From assembly GCF_963169125.1 (NCBI RefSeq), contig NC_084795.1:139489701-139553700 (forward strand): 64,000 nucleotides of DNA, written 5' to 3'. This document shows, one piece after another, positions 10,896-21,247 of this stretch; position 1 is the first letter of the stretch, and the number at the start of each line of letters is the position of its first letter. The DNA comes from Humulus lupulus (taxonomy: Eukaryota > Streptophyta > Magnoliopsida > Rosales > Cannabaceae). Under the pieces are notes generated by a model. That model searched no databases. It was not told the DNA's origin and saw nothing but the letters and a program-made list of their open reading frames with translations. The position numbers were made by a program, and so were the translations under genes.

Positions 10896-13377
10896 TGTAA
10901 CGCCCTACTTCCTTAGACCCGTTACCAAGTGAGTTTTAAGACAAAACAGTGTGCAATGAACTCGCTAACCGAGGTTTTTAAAACAAAAGTGTGACAAATA
11001 AAAAGTTAAGGCTGTAATCTTTGAAAATGCGTTGTTTCATTAAAACTTCTAGTATTAAACATTTGGGAACCCAAAATAAGGTTTGAAAACTATTTACATC
11101 TTAAAATAAGTTTACAGTTGATTAATTATAAAAATCACAGATTATTACAGCCATTTCTCGAATAAACCCCCAACCAAAGCAGTCGGGCAGGCCAAACATG
11201 TACACGTCGCTTCACGCTCTCCGTACTCATGGTTGGTCGACTCAATCTATGCCCTTACCTGCAACACAGAGCACCTGTGAGCCGAAGCCCAGCAAGAAAA
11301 CTCAAGCAGTTCATAACATATGCAAATTATACAGTTAATCATATCAGATAGTCCACAGATAAATAGGTCAACCATTAGACTAAGCAAACACAGCCATGCC
11401 GCCCCAGAAGCCTTACCACAGCCTGGGGTCTCGGTCCTCACCATAGGGATATCACACGTATCCAATGGGTCCTACCCTGACCATAAGCACCCCATGTGCT
11501 AAGTGTTACTACCGGCCCCACTGCCGCTCTCGGCCTTTCGCCGTTCTCGGCTCCATTGCCGTTCTCGGCTCCGCGCCGTATCATTCCACTATAATCACGT
11601 ACAATATAACTCAAACAACATTCAAACAAATATCAATTCATTTAAGTCTACACCCTAACATGTAATGCAATATAGGGTCGTGCCCTGCAATCATCTCATC
11701 ATGCAATATAGGGTTGTGCCCCGCAATCACACTATGGGCCCATGCCCTATCCTACGGGTGTTATAGTTTTCTTACCTGTCGATTCGATAGCCTTGATCAC
11801 CTGACTCCTTAAGCATGATCCTACTCGAGCCCTAGCGCTCACCTATGCAAAACCCATAAGTCAAAGTCATTACCAAATCTCAAGTCCAAAACCTAGCCTC
11901 GGGACCACTCCCGAGCCCCCGGGAAGTCCTAGATCCCCAAAACAAAGTGGTGGAATCGAGCCCTGAACCCTAGGTCAAAATCCCTTCACAAAAGCCCAAA
12001 AATCCCCTCTGTGAACAGTGCAGCGCTACAGCGCTCTAAAGAGGGCACTGTAGCGCTACAAGCAGAACCACCCACCTGAAACAGGGGCTAGCGCTACAGC
12101 GCCCCCTGACTAGCGCTGTAGCGCTAGTTGCAGCCAGACCAAACCCAAAAATCGCATCTTGCGATTTCCTTCTACCATTTCAACCTCAAACTTGTCCAAA
12201 CCTTTTCCAAACCCAAAAACAAACATATCAACACCTCACACTCATCCCAAGCATCCCAAGAACTCAAAACCCAAGCACATTCAACCCAAATCTCAAAATT
12301 CACCATGATCAACCCTAAACCCAGAAATTCAGTCAAACAACAAGGTTAAAGGCTTAGAATTCATACCGTTGATGAAATTTCGACCTTGATTCATTTCCTA
12401 GACCTCCATAGCTTGCTCTTCCTCAAGCTTGCCCAGAAATTCCCTAAAATTCCCATCATCTTAGCTCAAAACACAGCTCAAACCAGCCAAACCCTTAAAA
12501 CTGAAAACTCTAAAAACTTACCTCAAACATTGATGTGTTCTTGCTAATCCTTGCCAAATCTTCAAGCCTAGCTTTAAGATCCTTGATGCTCAGCCTATCC
12601 TAGCTCTCCACTGAGCTTGCCCCAAGAAAAATGGAGAGAAGTGGTGCAAGAATGCACAAACCGATCCTTTGGAAAAACCCCTCTGTTTTCTCTCTTTTCT
12701 TTCTTTCCTTTCTTCTTTCTTTTCTTTCTTTCTCTCCACAGCCAACACTCTTTCTCTATAAATCCCACTAAGTGTAAAAAGCCTCATAAATCAATCTCTA
12801 AAAGCCAATTGACCAAAATGCCCTTCCTATTAACTCTAAACCCTTTTTGTCCAAGTAGGGCCATTTTAGTCATTTTACCCAATTCCCGCTAATCCTCAAG
12901 TGTCTCTAATATTTTCCCGTTGCTTTCCAATACCTGATAAATCGCCAAATAAGTATTCCCCATCATCAAAATTAATCTCAATATATTTTCCAAATTCTCA
13001 TTTAAACTCCCTAGGCTTAACCCAAGCCGGGTATAAATTCCCGCTTTGACTTTTCCGCTAACCCGCTCATTCTAGGATCGTCTCGAGTCACAGATCACAA
13101 ATACACCCACATATCACTGTGGTCTCAACAATCATCACATCTCAATACAGTTATGCCCAAAATGGCCAAAATTACAGTTATGCCCTTCTAACACAATCCG
13201 GGCCTACATGCATACTAATATACATAGCCATGCATCTCAAATAATCAAATAGTCATATAGCATGCTTTAAATCATAACCATGCCTTTAACTCATAAAATC
13301 ACACATAAATCCCAACATGCCCTCCTGGCACACTAATCAAGGCCCTTAAGCCTTATTAGCGATTTTGGGTCGTTACA
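10896..13377 (-). mobile_element. Solo LTR (TGTAACG family) inside the LARD
   Basis: This 2482-bp LTR runs from tgtaacgccc to gggtcgttaca, flanked by the perfect duplication aaaag (10891-10895 and 13378-13382). It is the same family and nearly the same length as the LTR at 3019-5493, and is inserted in the internal region of the LARD. It contains GC-rich words gccgttctcgg (11515-11580) and a block of agcgctacagcgc-type palindromic words (12005-12130). Pyrimidine-rich tracts at 12680-12740 create chance ORFs. Confidence 0.9.
12005..12130. other. Palindromic module, agcgctacagcgc words
   Basis: Repeated near-palindromes agcgctacagcgc, tgtagcgctaca, tagcgctacagcgcc and agcgctgtagcgctag occur within about 120 bp. 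The same words recur at 39588-39665 and 40945-41030 in the related solo LTR. The module abuts the family-conserved flank (reverse strand ggggatttttgggc). Confidence 0.75.
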
Positions 13378-14661
13378 AAAAGTGTCTCAAACATATAGAT
13401 TTATTATTAAGAACTTCCACTCCATATGCTTATTATCAAATCATTCTCCTCTAATGTAAGTACTCATAATCAAAGATCAATAGGACTTAATAGGCTTATG
13501 ATGTATGGGTAAGGTTAAAGGTAGATTAGAAAGACAATTTAGGCCCAAATCACATCATAGCATACAAATTCTTCTACTTAGACCCTTACAAATATTCCCA
13601 ACAATTTCCAAAATAATCCTTATTCTTTTTTTCAAACATAAATCTCACTATTTCCCCCACACTTGAATTGTTACAAGTTTTTCTTTTCTTTTTCATTGAA
13701 TAACTTGCAATTTTTTTAGAGAAATAGGAGACTATATACATTTAAAGCACAAACCCAATACAAAACCTTAATTCAATATTTTCCCACCTTACAATTCCTC
13801 TCACAACAAACAAACAATCAAGCATTATATACCTATGGTGCGACGGGTTTAAAGATAAGGATATTTTTTCTTTTATAAGGGTCGTGTATAAGGGTAAAAT
13901 AAGAAAAACAAAATGATATCAATAAAGCTAAAAATTAGTAACTAGGGAATAAAGAAATAAATAAAGTAATCTAGGAAAAGCTCAATCGGTCCAAAAAAAA
14001 ATTGCCTAAATCATATGTAACTTATAAATTTTGCCTCAAACGATCATCTAATAACTTCTAGAGTGGTAGAGACTAAACCAAAATGTTATCTTAGCATCAT
14101 AATTCTTTCTAAGTACTAGCAACTAAGTATATTCAATCATGTGCAAAAGTTCAAAAATTAAGAATCAAGCCTAAGTAGTAATCAAAACAAAAGTCAAGCA
14201 CACAATTCATGTAAAATCTATCATTTTCCTGAAATCATATCAATCACAATCTATAAGGCTCATGTATCAACTAATTATTTTCAACTTAAACATGCTTTCT
14301 AATACTAATAAAAAAAGATAGAATTCGAAAATTGTTCTCCTTCCACACTTAATATAAGCATTGTCCTCAAGGCACAAATTAAATCAAAATCAATGCAAAA
14401 TAAAAAAGATAATGGTAAGAAAAACTCGCATAAATATTTTGTTTAATGTCGTTAGCGCAACTAAATCTTGCTCATGTGGTCATTATGTTGGGTCGTATTT
14501 ATTTATTTATTGTGAAACATTAAATGAATTGATAAATAGTTGATATTACATCGTCGTGTCTCCAACTAAAATCTATGAAAGTCCCGAAAACATACACCAT
14601 AACTAATAAACCAAGTTAGTAAAAATAAAAAAGTAAATAAATAAAAAAATTGAATAAATAG
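13378..14661. other. LARD internal region, no genes
   Basis: AT-rich sequence resumes after the solo LTR. Landmarks are runs such as tcccccacacttg (13650) and ccacacttaatataagcattg (14343), which resemble LARD leader and tract sequences on the minus strand. I see no coding sequence. Confidence 0.6.
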
Positions 14662-14679
14662 TCCCCGACAACGGCGCCA
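14662..14679 (-). other. Primer-binding site of the LARD
   Basis: On the minus strand this reads TGGCGCCGTTGTCGGGGA, six bases inside the 5' LTR end. It resembles the common plant Ty3 PBS TGGCGCCGTTGCCGGGGA, with one difference. Its presence sets the 5' LTR on the right and the element on the minus strand. Confidence 0.85.
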
Positions 14680-15629
14680 AAAATTTGATGTGTGTCGCAT
14701 GCCGTATCAAATTTACTAAAGATTTTATTTTCAGCATTTCTAATTACTAAGTATAATGGTAAATACATAACGAACCCACGAGGACTACTATTCAATTTAT
14801 TATTCAAATGACAAAAAGTTAATAAAGAAGGGGATTTTGAAAATAAAAATAAAAATAGCAATAAAAATAATTAAAAATAAACTTAATAGTTAAGAGGTCA
14901 TTCTCCACCAGTAAATACTCATTCAAGCATTTTAATAATAACATTGATCTATATTCCCAATTAAACTATTAACCCCGCAGATAACACTTAAGCAGTCAAT
15001 ATCTCAGTTTCTCTATTATAATTAATTAAAGCTAAGCGCTCTTAACTAACCCTTTTTACCAAGCGATAAACTCATTAACCATATGATCTATTTAACCTAG
15101 GAAAAACATTACATTATGTGTAAACAAGTTAATATAGGCAAGAAATTCATTAAGCATGCAATTCATTTAACCTATGTTCTATTCTTCATCACAATTAAAA
15201 TACCTATCACAATAACTTAATTGTAATTTATCAATCTACTTAGAATCCTAATCTATTAAGTTAATAGCAATCCTAAGATGATAATAGAACAATGCAAAAC
15301 CCTAATTAGTGGCCATCTGAACAAGACTTTACAAGATTCATGGCATTTAAATATAAAAATAGAAGCAATTTAATATAAGGGAATAGAGGATCAATGAAAA
15401 TTATTAAAACCAATAAATCATATTTATGGCTTTGAAATTGCCCTTAAATATAAACGCAACAATAAAAAATAACTAAATTTACTATAGGAAAAAGAGTAGA
15501 ATAGAATGACTCTCTAAAATATAGAATATAGAGTGTGTTTACAAATAGAGACAAACATCTATTTATAATAGTCTCATACTAACTAAAATAATCATAATAA
15601 ATTTAAAATTTAAAATGGAAAACTTAAAC

Positions 15630-16414
15630 AGTTATCCCTCAAAATTAATGAGATGACGTGGCGAATGAGAAATCAGAACGTGGCATCACAAGTCATGGAA
15701 AAATGACAAAGTATTGAAAAAAGATTGATGAAGAAAAATGAATAGGTCCAGGACCTATAGGGAAGTCGACCACGCCTAAACCTCCTAGGGGTGGTCGGCC
15801 AAGCCCTAGTACCCTAGGGGTGGTCGGCCTGACCCCAACCCCTAGGGGTGGTCGGTCTGGCATGCTCAAGGACTGCATGAGGTGGTCGACCCACCCTATT
15901 CTTCATATGGTGGTCGGCCTAAACTCCCAAATACATTTTGCTGGATAAAGTTCACACTCATTCAAACTAAAATTAGCAGGCCTAACACCCAGAAGATCAA
16001 CAAGCCTAGCACCTAGAAGATCAACAGGCCTAGCACCCAAGCTCTAAAGGGTCATCGAGCCTAGCACCTAAGTCTAATAGACCAACCAAGATTTAGCATT
16101 TTCCCGAAGGTTTCAATAGTGCGTCATCAACCACAATCCAGAGAAACAACAAGAAGACCCATGATCTCATAATCATAAGGAGGAGAACACGTATCTCCAC
16201 TCCCAATGATCATGTACCAAACCATGATCCCCAGTCTTCCTGGTCATGTAACAGCCCCTGGGTACTATAAATAAAGGACTCAATGCTTCATTTAAAGGGG
16301 AATGAGGTGGACGATTATGGGATGGATATTTTTAGAGAAGAGACTCTAGGAAAATTTGTGATGAGTGAACTCTTCAGTTCATATTTGTAATTGCCAATCG
16401 AGTGATTCAATGCT
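15630..16414 (+). mobile_element. Tat-type LTR fragment
   Basis: This LTR-like segment begins near gttatccctcaaaatt and has a TATA box (ctataaataaagg, about 16265-16277). It is the inverted homologue of 44640-45170; shared words include aggtgctaggcc-type repeats, the TATA context and gtaattgccaatcgag. It also has repeated aggggtggtcggc words (15780-15860). It is cut at 16414 by the LTR that starts tgttgacc. No coding. Confidence 0.65.
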
Positions 16415-17038
16415 TGTTGACCCTCGAATTAGCCAATGCCACAGAGTCAAGTATACGACAAAATATTGAATGACGCTTGAAAAGATAATCTAATGGAAAG
16501 GGAAAAAACACCAAGGAATTATAGTAGTTTGGTCCCAAAGATTGGTAACAACCTACATCCACTTAGTGTATTGTTATTATTGAACTTCAAAGCCGTGATA
16601 AAAAAACTAGGGTTCTTTGAGTTTCACAAACCTTGGAAGGATTACAATAGAATGATGAACAATCACTATAGCTCTTTCTCTCTCAATATCAAGCAAAAAA
16701 GCTAATGAATCAAAAAGTCCCTTCCTTGAGCTATTTCATGCATATTTATAGGCTCAAGGAGGGTTACACATGCTAAAGTGTCATATCTTTCCTTAATAAT
16801 CGCATATCAAGGATAATTATGAAGAAATATTCAAATGCAGTTAATATTAGATTACAACTTAAGAAGGAAATAAATCGGGCTTCACGATCAGCCTGGTCGT
16901 ATCAAAAAATTAATGCTGGCCATGAGGTGTGCTCCTGGTCAATGGCCGAACAGCACCTTTGTCCTTAAATTCCGCCACGTGTCAATCCACGTGTAAGAAT
17001 TCTTTGCCACATCATCAAAAACCATTTTTTGGTAAACA
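16415..17038 (-). mobile_element. Minus-strand Tat 3' LTR
   Basis: In minus orientation it starts TGTTTACC after a polypurine tract, has a TATA box CCTATAAATATGC (16740-16752) and ends GGGTCAACA at 16415. That end matches the LTR ending at 44529 (AGGTCAACA). Length is 624 bp. It inserted into the plus-strand LTR 15630-16414; possible left duplication atgct. Confidence 0.65.
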
Positions 17039-17040
17039 TT

Positions 17041-17056
17041 TGCCCCCCAAGTTTAC
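17041..17056 (-). other. Polypurine tract of the minus-strand Tat element
   Basis: The minus strand reads AACTTGGGGGGCA directly before the LTR start at 17038. Beside it an inverted repeat (aagtttacttattg / caataagtaaactt, 17049-17083) forms a small hairpin. Confidence 0.65.
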
Positions 17057-17268
17057 TTATTGCGACTAGCAATAAGTAAACTTAGGAAACCGACTCTTCG
17101 AGTACCCCACGAAATCTGTCAAAAACGCCCATGTTTCTCAAAAAGGTGACCAATCATGTCTAATCAGGGCCTTTCAGTTTCCCAAGAATGTGTCTGACGG
17201 CTATCACACTTCTCCACTCCTTGAAAAATTACCCTTAATGATTACCTTGGTAACCGCTCCTCGGCTAG

Positions 17269-17275
17269 TATAAAT
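17269..17275 (+). promoter_or_regulatory. TATA box of the antisense Tat gene
   Basis: Sequence tataaat lies about 0.6 kb upstream of the start codon at 17880, on the strand opposite to the retroelement. It is about 230 bp from the polypurine tract. A TATA box at a comparable place exists at 19380-19386 for the other copy. It suggests the antisense gene has its own promoter; this is inferred, as no transcript data were available. Confidence 0.45.
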
Positions 17276-17879
17276 GACCCTTCAGAATCATTTTTCACAT
17301 TTTACATACTTTTGCCTTCCTGAAGAACATTGAAGAACTCGTGTTCCAGAGCCCAGAAATTTTCAAACATCTACACGTGGACGTTCAAAAGCTTTCACCT
17401 TCGGACTTCAATCTTTACCTGAGTAAGTTTTACGAACTTTCTTGCCTTTTGGGTTTCCATACGAAACTGTCTTATGCTTGCTTTTATCTCTGAACCCTTT
17501 CATGTTCTTGGCTGAAAATGTATGGGGATTGTTTGCATATTGACAAATGATTGATAGGGTAGTGAAATATTGTTTCGTAGGAGTTAGGAGCCAGTTTGGT
17601 AGTCGAGATTGTAGATTTAGGGCGTAAAATCGAAGTAAAAATTTGATTTTTAAGCTAGGTGAAAAACTGGCTTTTTCCCGCCCCTTCGGAGTCGAAAAAG
17701 CTTTTTCCTAAAAAACTTTTTACTTCCGCTTTTCAATCTATTTTTCAAACTGCTCGTATAGAACTTAGTGTTTCTGTTAGAATGCTGCTGGTCGTACACG
17801 CGAGCAACGTTATTCTGACTTTCAACACAAGCTTTTAAACTTTACGTCTTATCTCCCCCTTTCTCTGTTCGCAGCTTTC

Positions 17880-18720
17880 ATGCAAGATCCGTGGGGAGGA
17901 GAAAGACCCATCGACAACGACTTATTGGCTCAGCTGCTTGAGGACGAGGAGCAACCATCATCGCTAATACCTGACATTCCCTTTCCTCGTGCCACTTCAA
18001 ACACTCCATCTATCCTTATTCAAAATATGGCTCGAGCAAAAACTACAGCCCAGAAAAAAAAACTCCCAATCCTTCAAATCAGCCTGCTCCTCGGGCTGAA
18101 ATTCCCTCAACCAGTGGTCGAGCAGAAATTACTCCTGACCCCAATATCCAAACTCATGCCCAGCCCTGAAATTCCATTCAACCAAATGTTGAATGGTATG
18201 TTGTTTCTGAAAGCCGGGTGACGATCAGGATGATCGCCAACTATATTAGGAAATATGGACTCCTGGGGGTGACATTAGTTCGACCCAACCAAGACCAATG
18301 GGCAAACTTGCCCGGAGGCGCCTTCAGCGCCTAGTCGAGATACCATATTGAGGCAGGGGCTACCTTGCCTCTTCATCCATTCTTCCAAGGGGTGGCCAAC
18401 TACTTCGGGGTCGCCCCTTTCCAAATAACCCCCAACGAGTATAGAATGCTTGCAGCACTCTATATCCTATATAGCCACAAAAAATGGCCTGTGCCAACAC
18501 CCCATGAGGTTAATTACTTGTTCGACCTCAAGCCTAACCCCAACCAAGAAGGTACAGGGTTCTTTCATTTTTGTCATCAGGAAACAGGGTGCACCTTCCT
18601 GACCGACACCACCGACATATCGAACGTGGGGAGGTACTACCAGGAGTACTTCCTCACGACTGACATGGTCACGAACAACCTAGCCTTCACTCAAGGAGTT
18701 AACGCCTTTGTACCACTGGT
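17880..18720 (+). pseudogene. Transposase_28-type antisense gene, second copy
   Basis: The first exon starts MQDPWGGERPIDND (17880), acidic and low-complexity, and breaks at 18221. A second open stretch (18365 onward, earlier codons at 18230-18360 in another frame) encodes PLHPFFQGVANYFGVAP...TPNEYRMLAALYILY. This is the same fold pattern as the minus-strand copy at 8117-7766. A donor-like ctg|gtcg lies near 18718. The 18810-19000 stretch (MELSSALLASMTDMEKSIKHL) may be a later helical exon. The gene is antisense to its element (LTR 16415-17038). Frameshifts and loss of the 3' half at 18994 make it a pseudogene. Confidence 0.6.
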
Positions 18721-19275
18721 CGTTAATCTTTCTTTGATTTTTTCTCTACATTTTCTTAGATTTTTAGTTCCTTTTAGGCCCATGGTTGTGACCAGGCCCC
18801 ACTCCAAACATGGAGTTAAGTTCAGCCCTCTTGGCCAGTATGACTGACATGGAGAAAAGCATCAAGCATCTGGTCATAGAGGCTAACCTTAGGCTGGTCG
18901 GCCTTTTGGCCCCTCATCAGGATGTGAGGGAGTCAACAGTGAGGAGTGCCGCTGGCGGAGAGGTTCCCAAGCAGCACCCAGCCATGGAACAACCTCTTCA
19001 TAAAAAAATATACACTTTCCTATAAACCCAAATAAATCAAATCAAAATTAAATATTTCCAAATAATAAATATATTAAATTAAATCTATAATAAAATGAAT
19101 TCAAACACAATTTATTATTATATTAATAAATGTGTATTTTTACTACTACGAAATCTTTTTAACCAAAAAATCACAAAATACCAAAATCAAAATTAAAATC
19201 ATTAAAATAAGTAAAAACTAACAAACTGTAAGCCTAAAGAAATTAAAAATATATGATCAAAATTTTCACTTATCA

Positions 19276-19743
19276 ATTAGGGTTGTGAGTAATTGAGGGG
19301 TTTGAGAGAGTTTGGAAAGCTCTGGTAACTCTGAAAATTTCAAATGGAAAAGGTGAACAAGAGAGAGGCAACTCTCCCGTTTTATACATAAAAGACTTCG
19401 CGGGGAAGCAACTCCACCCCGACCGTTGATCACCGACGGGGTAGGCACTTGAGCAAGATCCAACGATCATGATTATCAAGGCACGAATCGCGATCATTAG
19501 CATGGAAAAAAGAAGCCTCGGGTACAGGGCGAAAGGACACTTCGGGTACAGATTTGATGTCTTGTGCGTGGAACGAACCCCTCATTAATTGTACTGATTG
19601 ATGGGCACAACAATGGGGAGTCAACACGTGGCTTTACCCTTTCAAGTATGACATCATGAATAGCCCAAGCGTCATCTCCCAAAGACCTTTGGAATTTTTC
19701 CTCTCAAACTAAGTCTCCACTGTCTGAGGACAAGTGAAGACTT
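19276..19743. other. Tat host 3' region with antisense promoter
   Basis: This DNA is between the LARD end and the polypurine tract. On the minus strand a TATA box (tataaaa, 19386-19380) is followed by a leader that runs into the LARD insertion and then into the antisense Transposase_28 gene at 8117. No sense ORF is credible. Confidence 0.45.
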
Positions 19744-19770
19744 GGGGGAGGGGGGGGGGGGGGGGGGGAA
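19744..19770 (+). other. Expanded polypurine tract (poly-G)
   Basis: Five G, one A, then nineteen G and two A immediately precede the LTR start tgttgtctg. It is the plus-strand primer site of the Tat host; the G run is unusually long and probably expanded by slippage. Confidence 0.75.
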
Positions 19771-20607
19771 TGTTGTCTGTGATTTCATCATTGGACACGT
19801 GGCAATCATTAAAGAAGTGATTAGACTCCTCGGGAGCTAATGAAGTCTTGTAGAGCTCACCAAGAGCTCCTCGAAGCGTAGACTCCTCCCAACGCGTTAT
19901 TACCCGCTTCCTGACGTGGATGTCTTCAAGTAAGGCCATGTCCCAATACATCTGTTATGGTCCTCCCGCCTTCTTGATCAATTAGTCCTCCACACCTAGG
20001 AGTTTGTCCTTGGGACCTAGATGGAATGTCAAATGTCAGTTGCAGCAGCTTTGTACCGCAAGCAACCATTTGACATCTTTTTGTGCCTCAAGTAGTAGTG
20101 TCGAGCCCGTACACTCAACAATTGGCATGTCCCAATGCGCTGCCTAACATGGGAAATGTTCAGCTATGTTCTGGCAGTGTCAGTCTCTCCTGTAAAATAG
20201 TGGGCTGCAACCTATGAATTGGGCCCCGTGCGATACGCTTGAGCCCACCACATTGATTAGGGAACCCGAAGGTATTAATTAGCATTAAACTCCCAAATGA
20301 TGGGGAATGTTTGTAATAAATCCCCATTAAGGGAATTGATTGTTCACAGCCACTATAAATAGGGCTTCCATTGTAAAGGACATTTGGATTTTGGACTTTT
20401 TATCTCACCTTTGTACTCAAAGCAATATATACGCTGCCTAAAAAAAACCTCTGTTGAAGCTTGTCATCTCAAGCTTCAAGAACACTAATACTAAAGTCTC
20501 GTGGACTAGAATTGTTTTATAACCAGAACCACATAAAATCAACATCTTCCATTTACATTTCTTAAAGTTCTTGTTTAATTAGTTGATAGCGAAAAATGCA
20601 ATCAACA
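19771..20607 (+). mobile_element. 3' LTR of the Tat host element
   Basis: The LTR starts tgttgtctgtgatttcatc after the polypurine tract and aligns with the LTR start at 38000 (shared ttggacacgtg context). It has a TATA box actataaatagg (about 20351-20362) and downstream words tctcgtggactag, similar to tgactcgtggaat at 42757. It ends about gcaatcaaca (20607). Its 5' partner is not in the window. Confidence 0.7.
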
Positions 20608-21247
20608 AAGCTTAGGATTTAATATTTATTTTTATTTAATACTACTAATTTAATTAAGCTAGATTTTAAATATATTTTTTCATTTTAAATTATTTTCTAT
20701 ATTTTAATTACTCTATGAAACTAAATGATTCTATGAAAAACAAAGTTGGAAAAAAATATATAATCATGTTTTGAACCCTCAATTTATACTTCAACCACAG
20801 ATGTTGGATGTCACGTTTTGAGAGTAATCAAACATCATTTAATTTTATTTTGGTTTCTACATTTTTTAAATCCCATAGTAATTTAAAATTAAAATATAGT
20901 TAAGATTATAAAAACTATATGTTAATTGATTTTAAATTAAATTAAAAATATATTAGAAATATATTTTAATTAAAATGAAAAATAAATCTGTATTAAAAAT
21001 AGAAATAAAATTTATATCTTAAAACTTACTTTTGTTTTCTAAAAAATTCATTAGAGAAATTTGCGGTTAAAATTCCTAAATTTTGTGTTTACTTAGGGAT
21101 AAATACCAAAACTTTGTTCATTTTGGTGATGAAAGTACCAAAATGTGCACCAACCTTTAGCTGATACGTGACTATTAACTGGTCAAAAGTCAAACTTAAC
21201 GGTTGGTACAGAAATACAAAAAAAAAGGTAACATTTTGGTACTTTCA
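20608..21247. other. AT-rich flank with the left part of a small inverted-repeat element
   Basis: No gene. From about 21065 the words taccaaaactttgttcattttgg and gatgaaagtaccaaaatg occur. They reappear inverted at 21225-21247 and 30523-30585 (acattttggtactttca, aaaattttggtacttaaag). This looks like a MITE-type inverted repeat into which the 9.3-kb chromovirus inserted. Confidence 0.4.

Larger units (their letters stand above)
9071..19275 (-). mobile_element. Coding-free LTR retroelement (LARD-like), nested insertions
   Basis: Two copies of an AT-rich LTR (TGATAAGTG...GCATCA in minus orientation) bracket this element: 9071-10619 (3') and 14686-19275 (5', interrupted). A minus-strand primer-binding site (14662-14679) and polypurine tract (10620-10633) fix the orientation. 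Flanks attgg (9066-9070) and attag (19276-19280) form a one-mismatch target duplication. After removing the solo LTR at 10896-13377 the internal region is about 1.6 kb with no gag or pol motif. It must therefore have depended on proteins of another Ty3 element. Confidence 0.8.
14686..19275 (-). mobile_element. 5' LTR of the LARD, split by a composite insertion
   Basis: LTR sequence is present at 14686-15629 and again at about 18995-19275. Between these lies foreign Tat-derived DNA (15630-18994). About 345 bp of LTR, corresponding to 9995-10340 in the partner, are absent at the junction. The event was therefore insertion plus deletion rather than a clean insertion. Confidence 0.75.

Noticed and set aside
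12590..12892. Lys/Glu-rich and Phe-rich ORFs
   Set aside because: Opposite-strand shadows of a pyrimidine tract inside an LTR.
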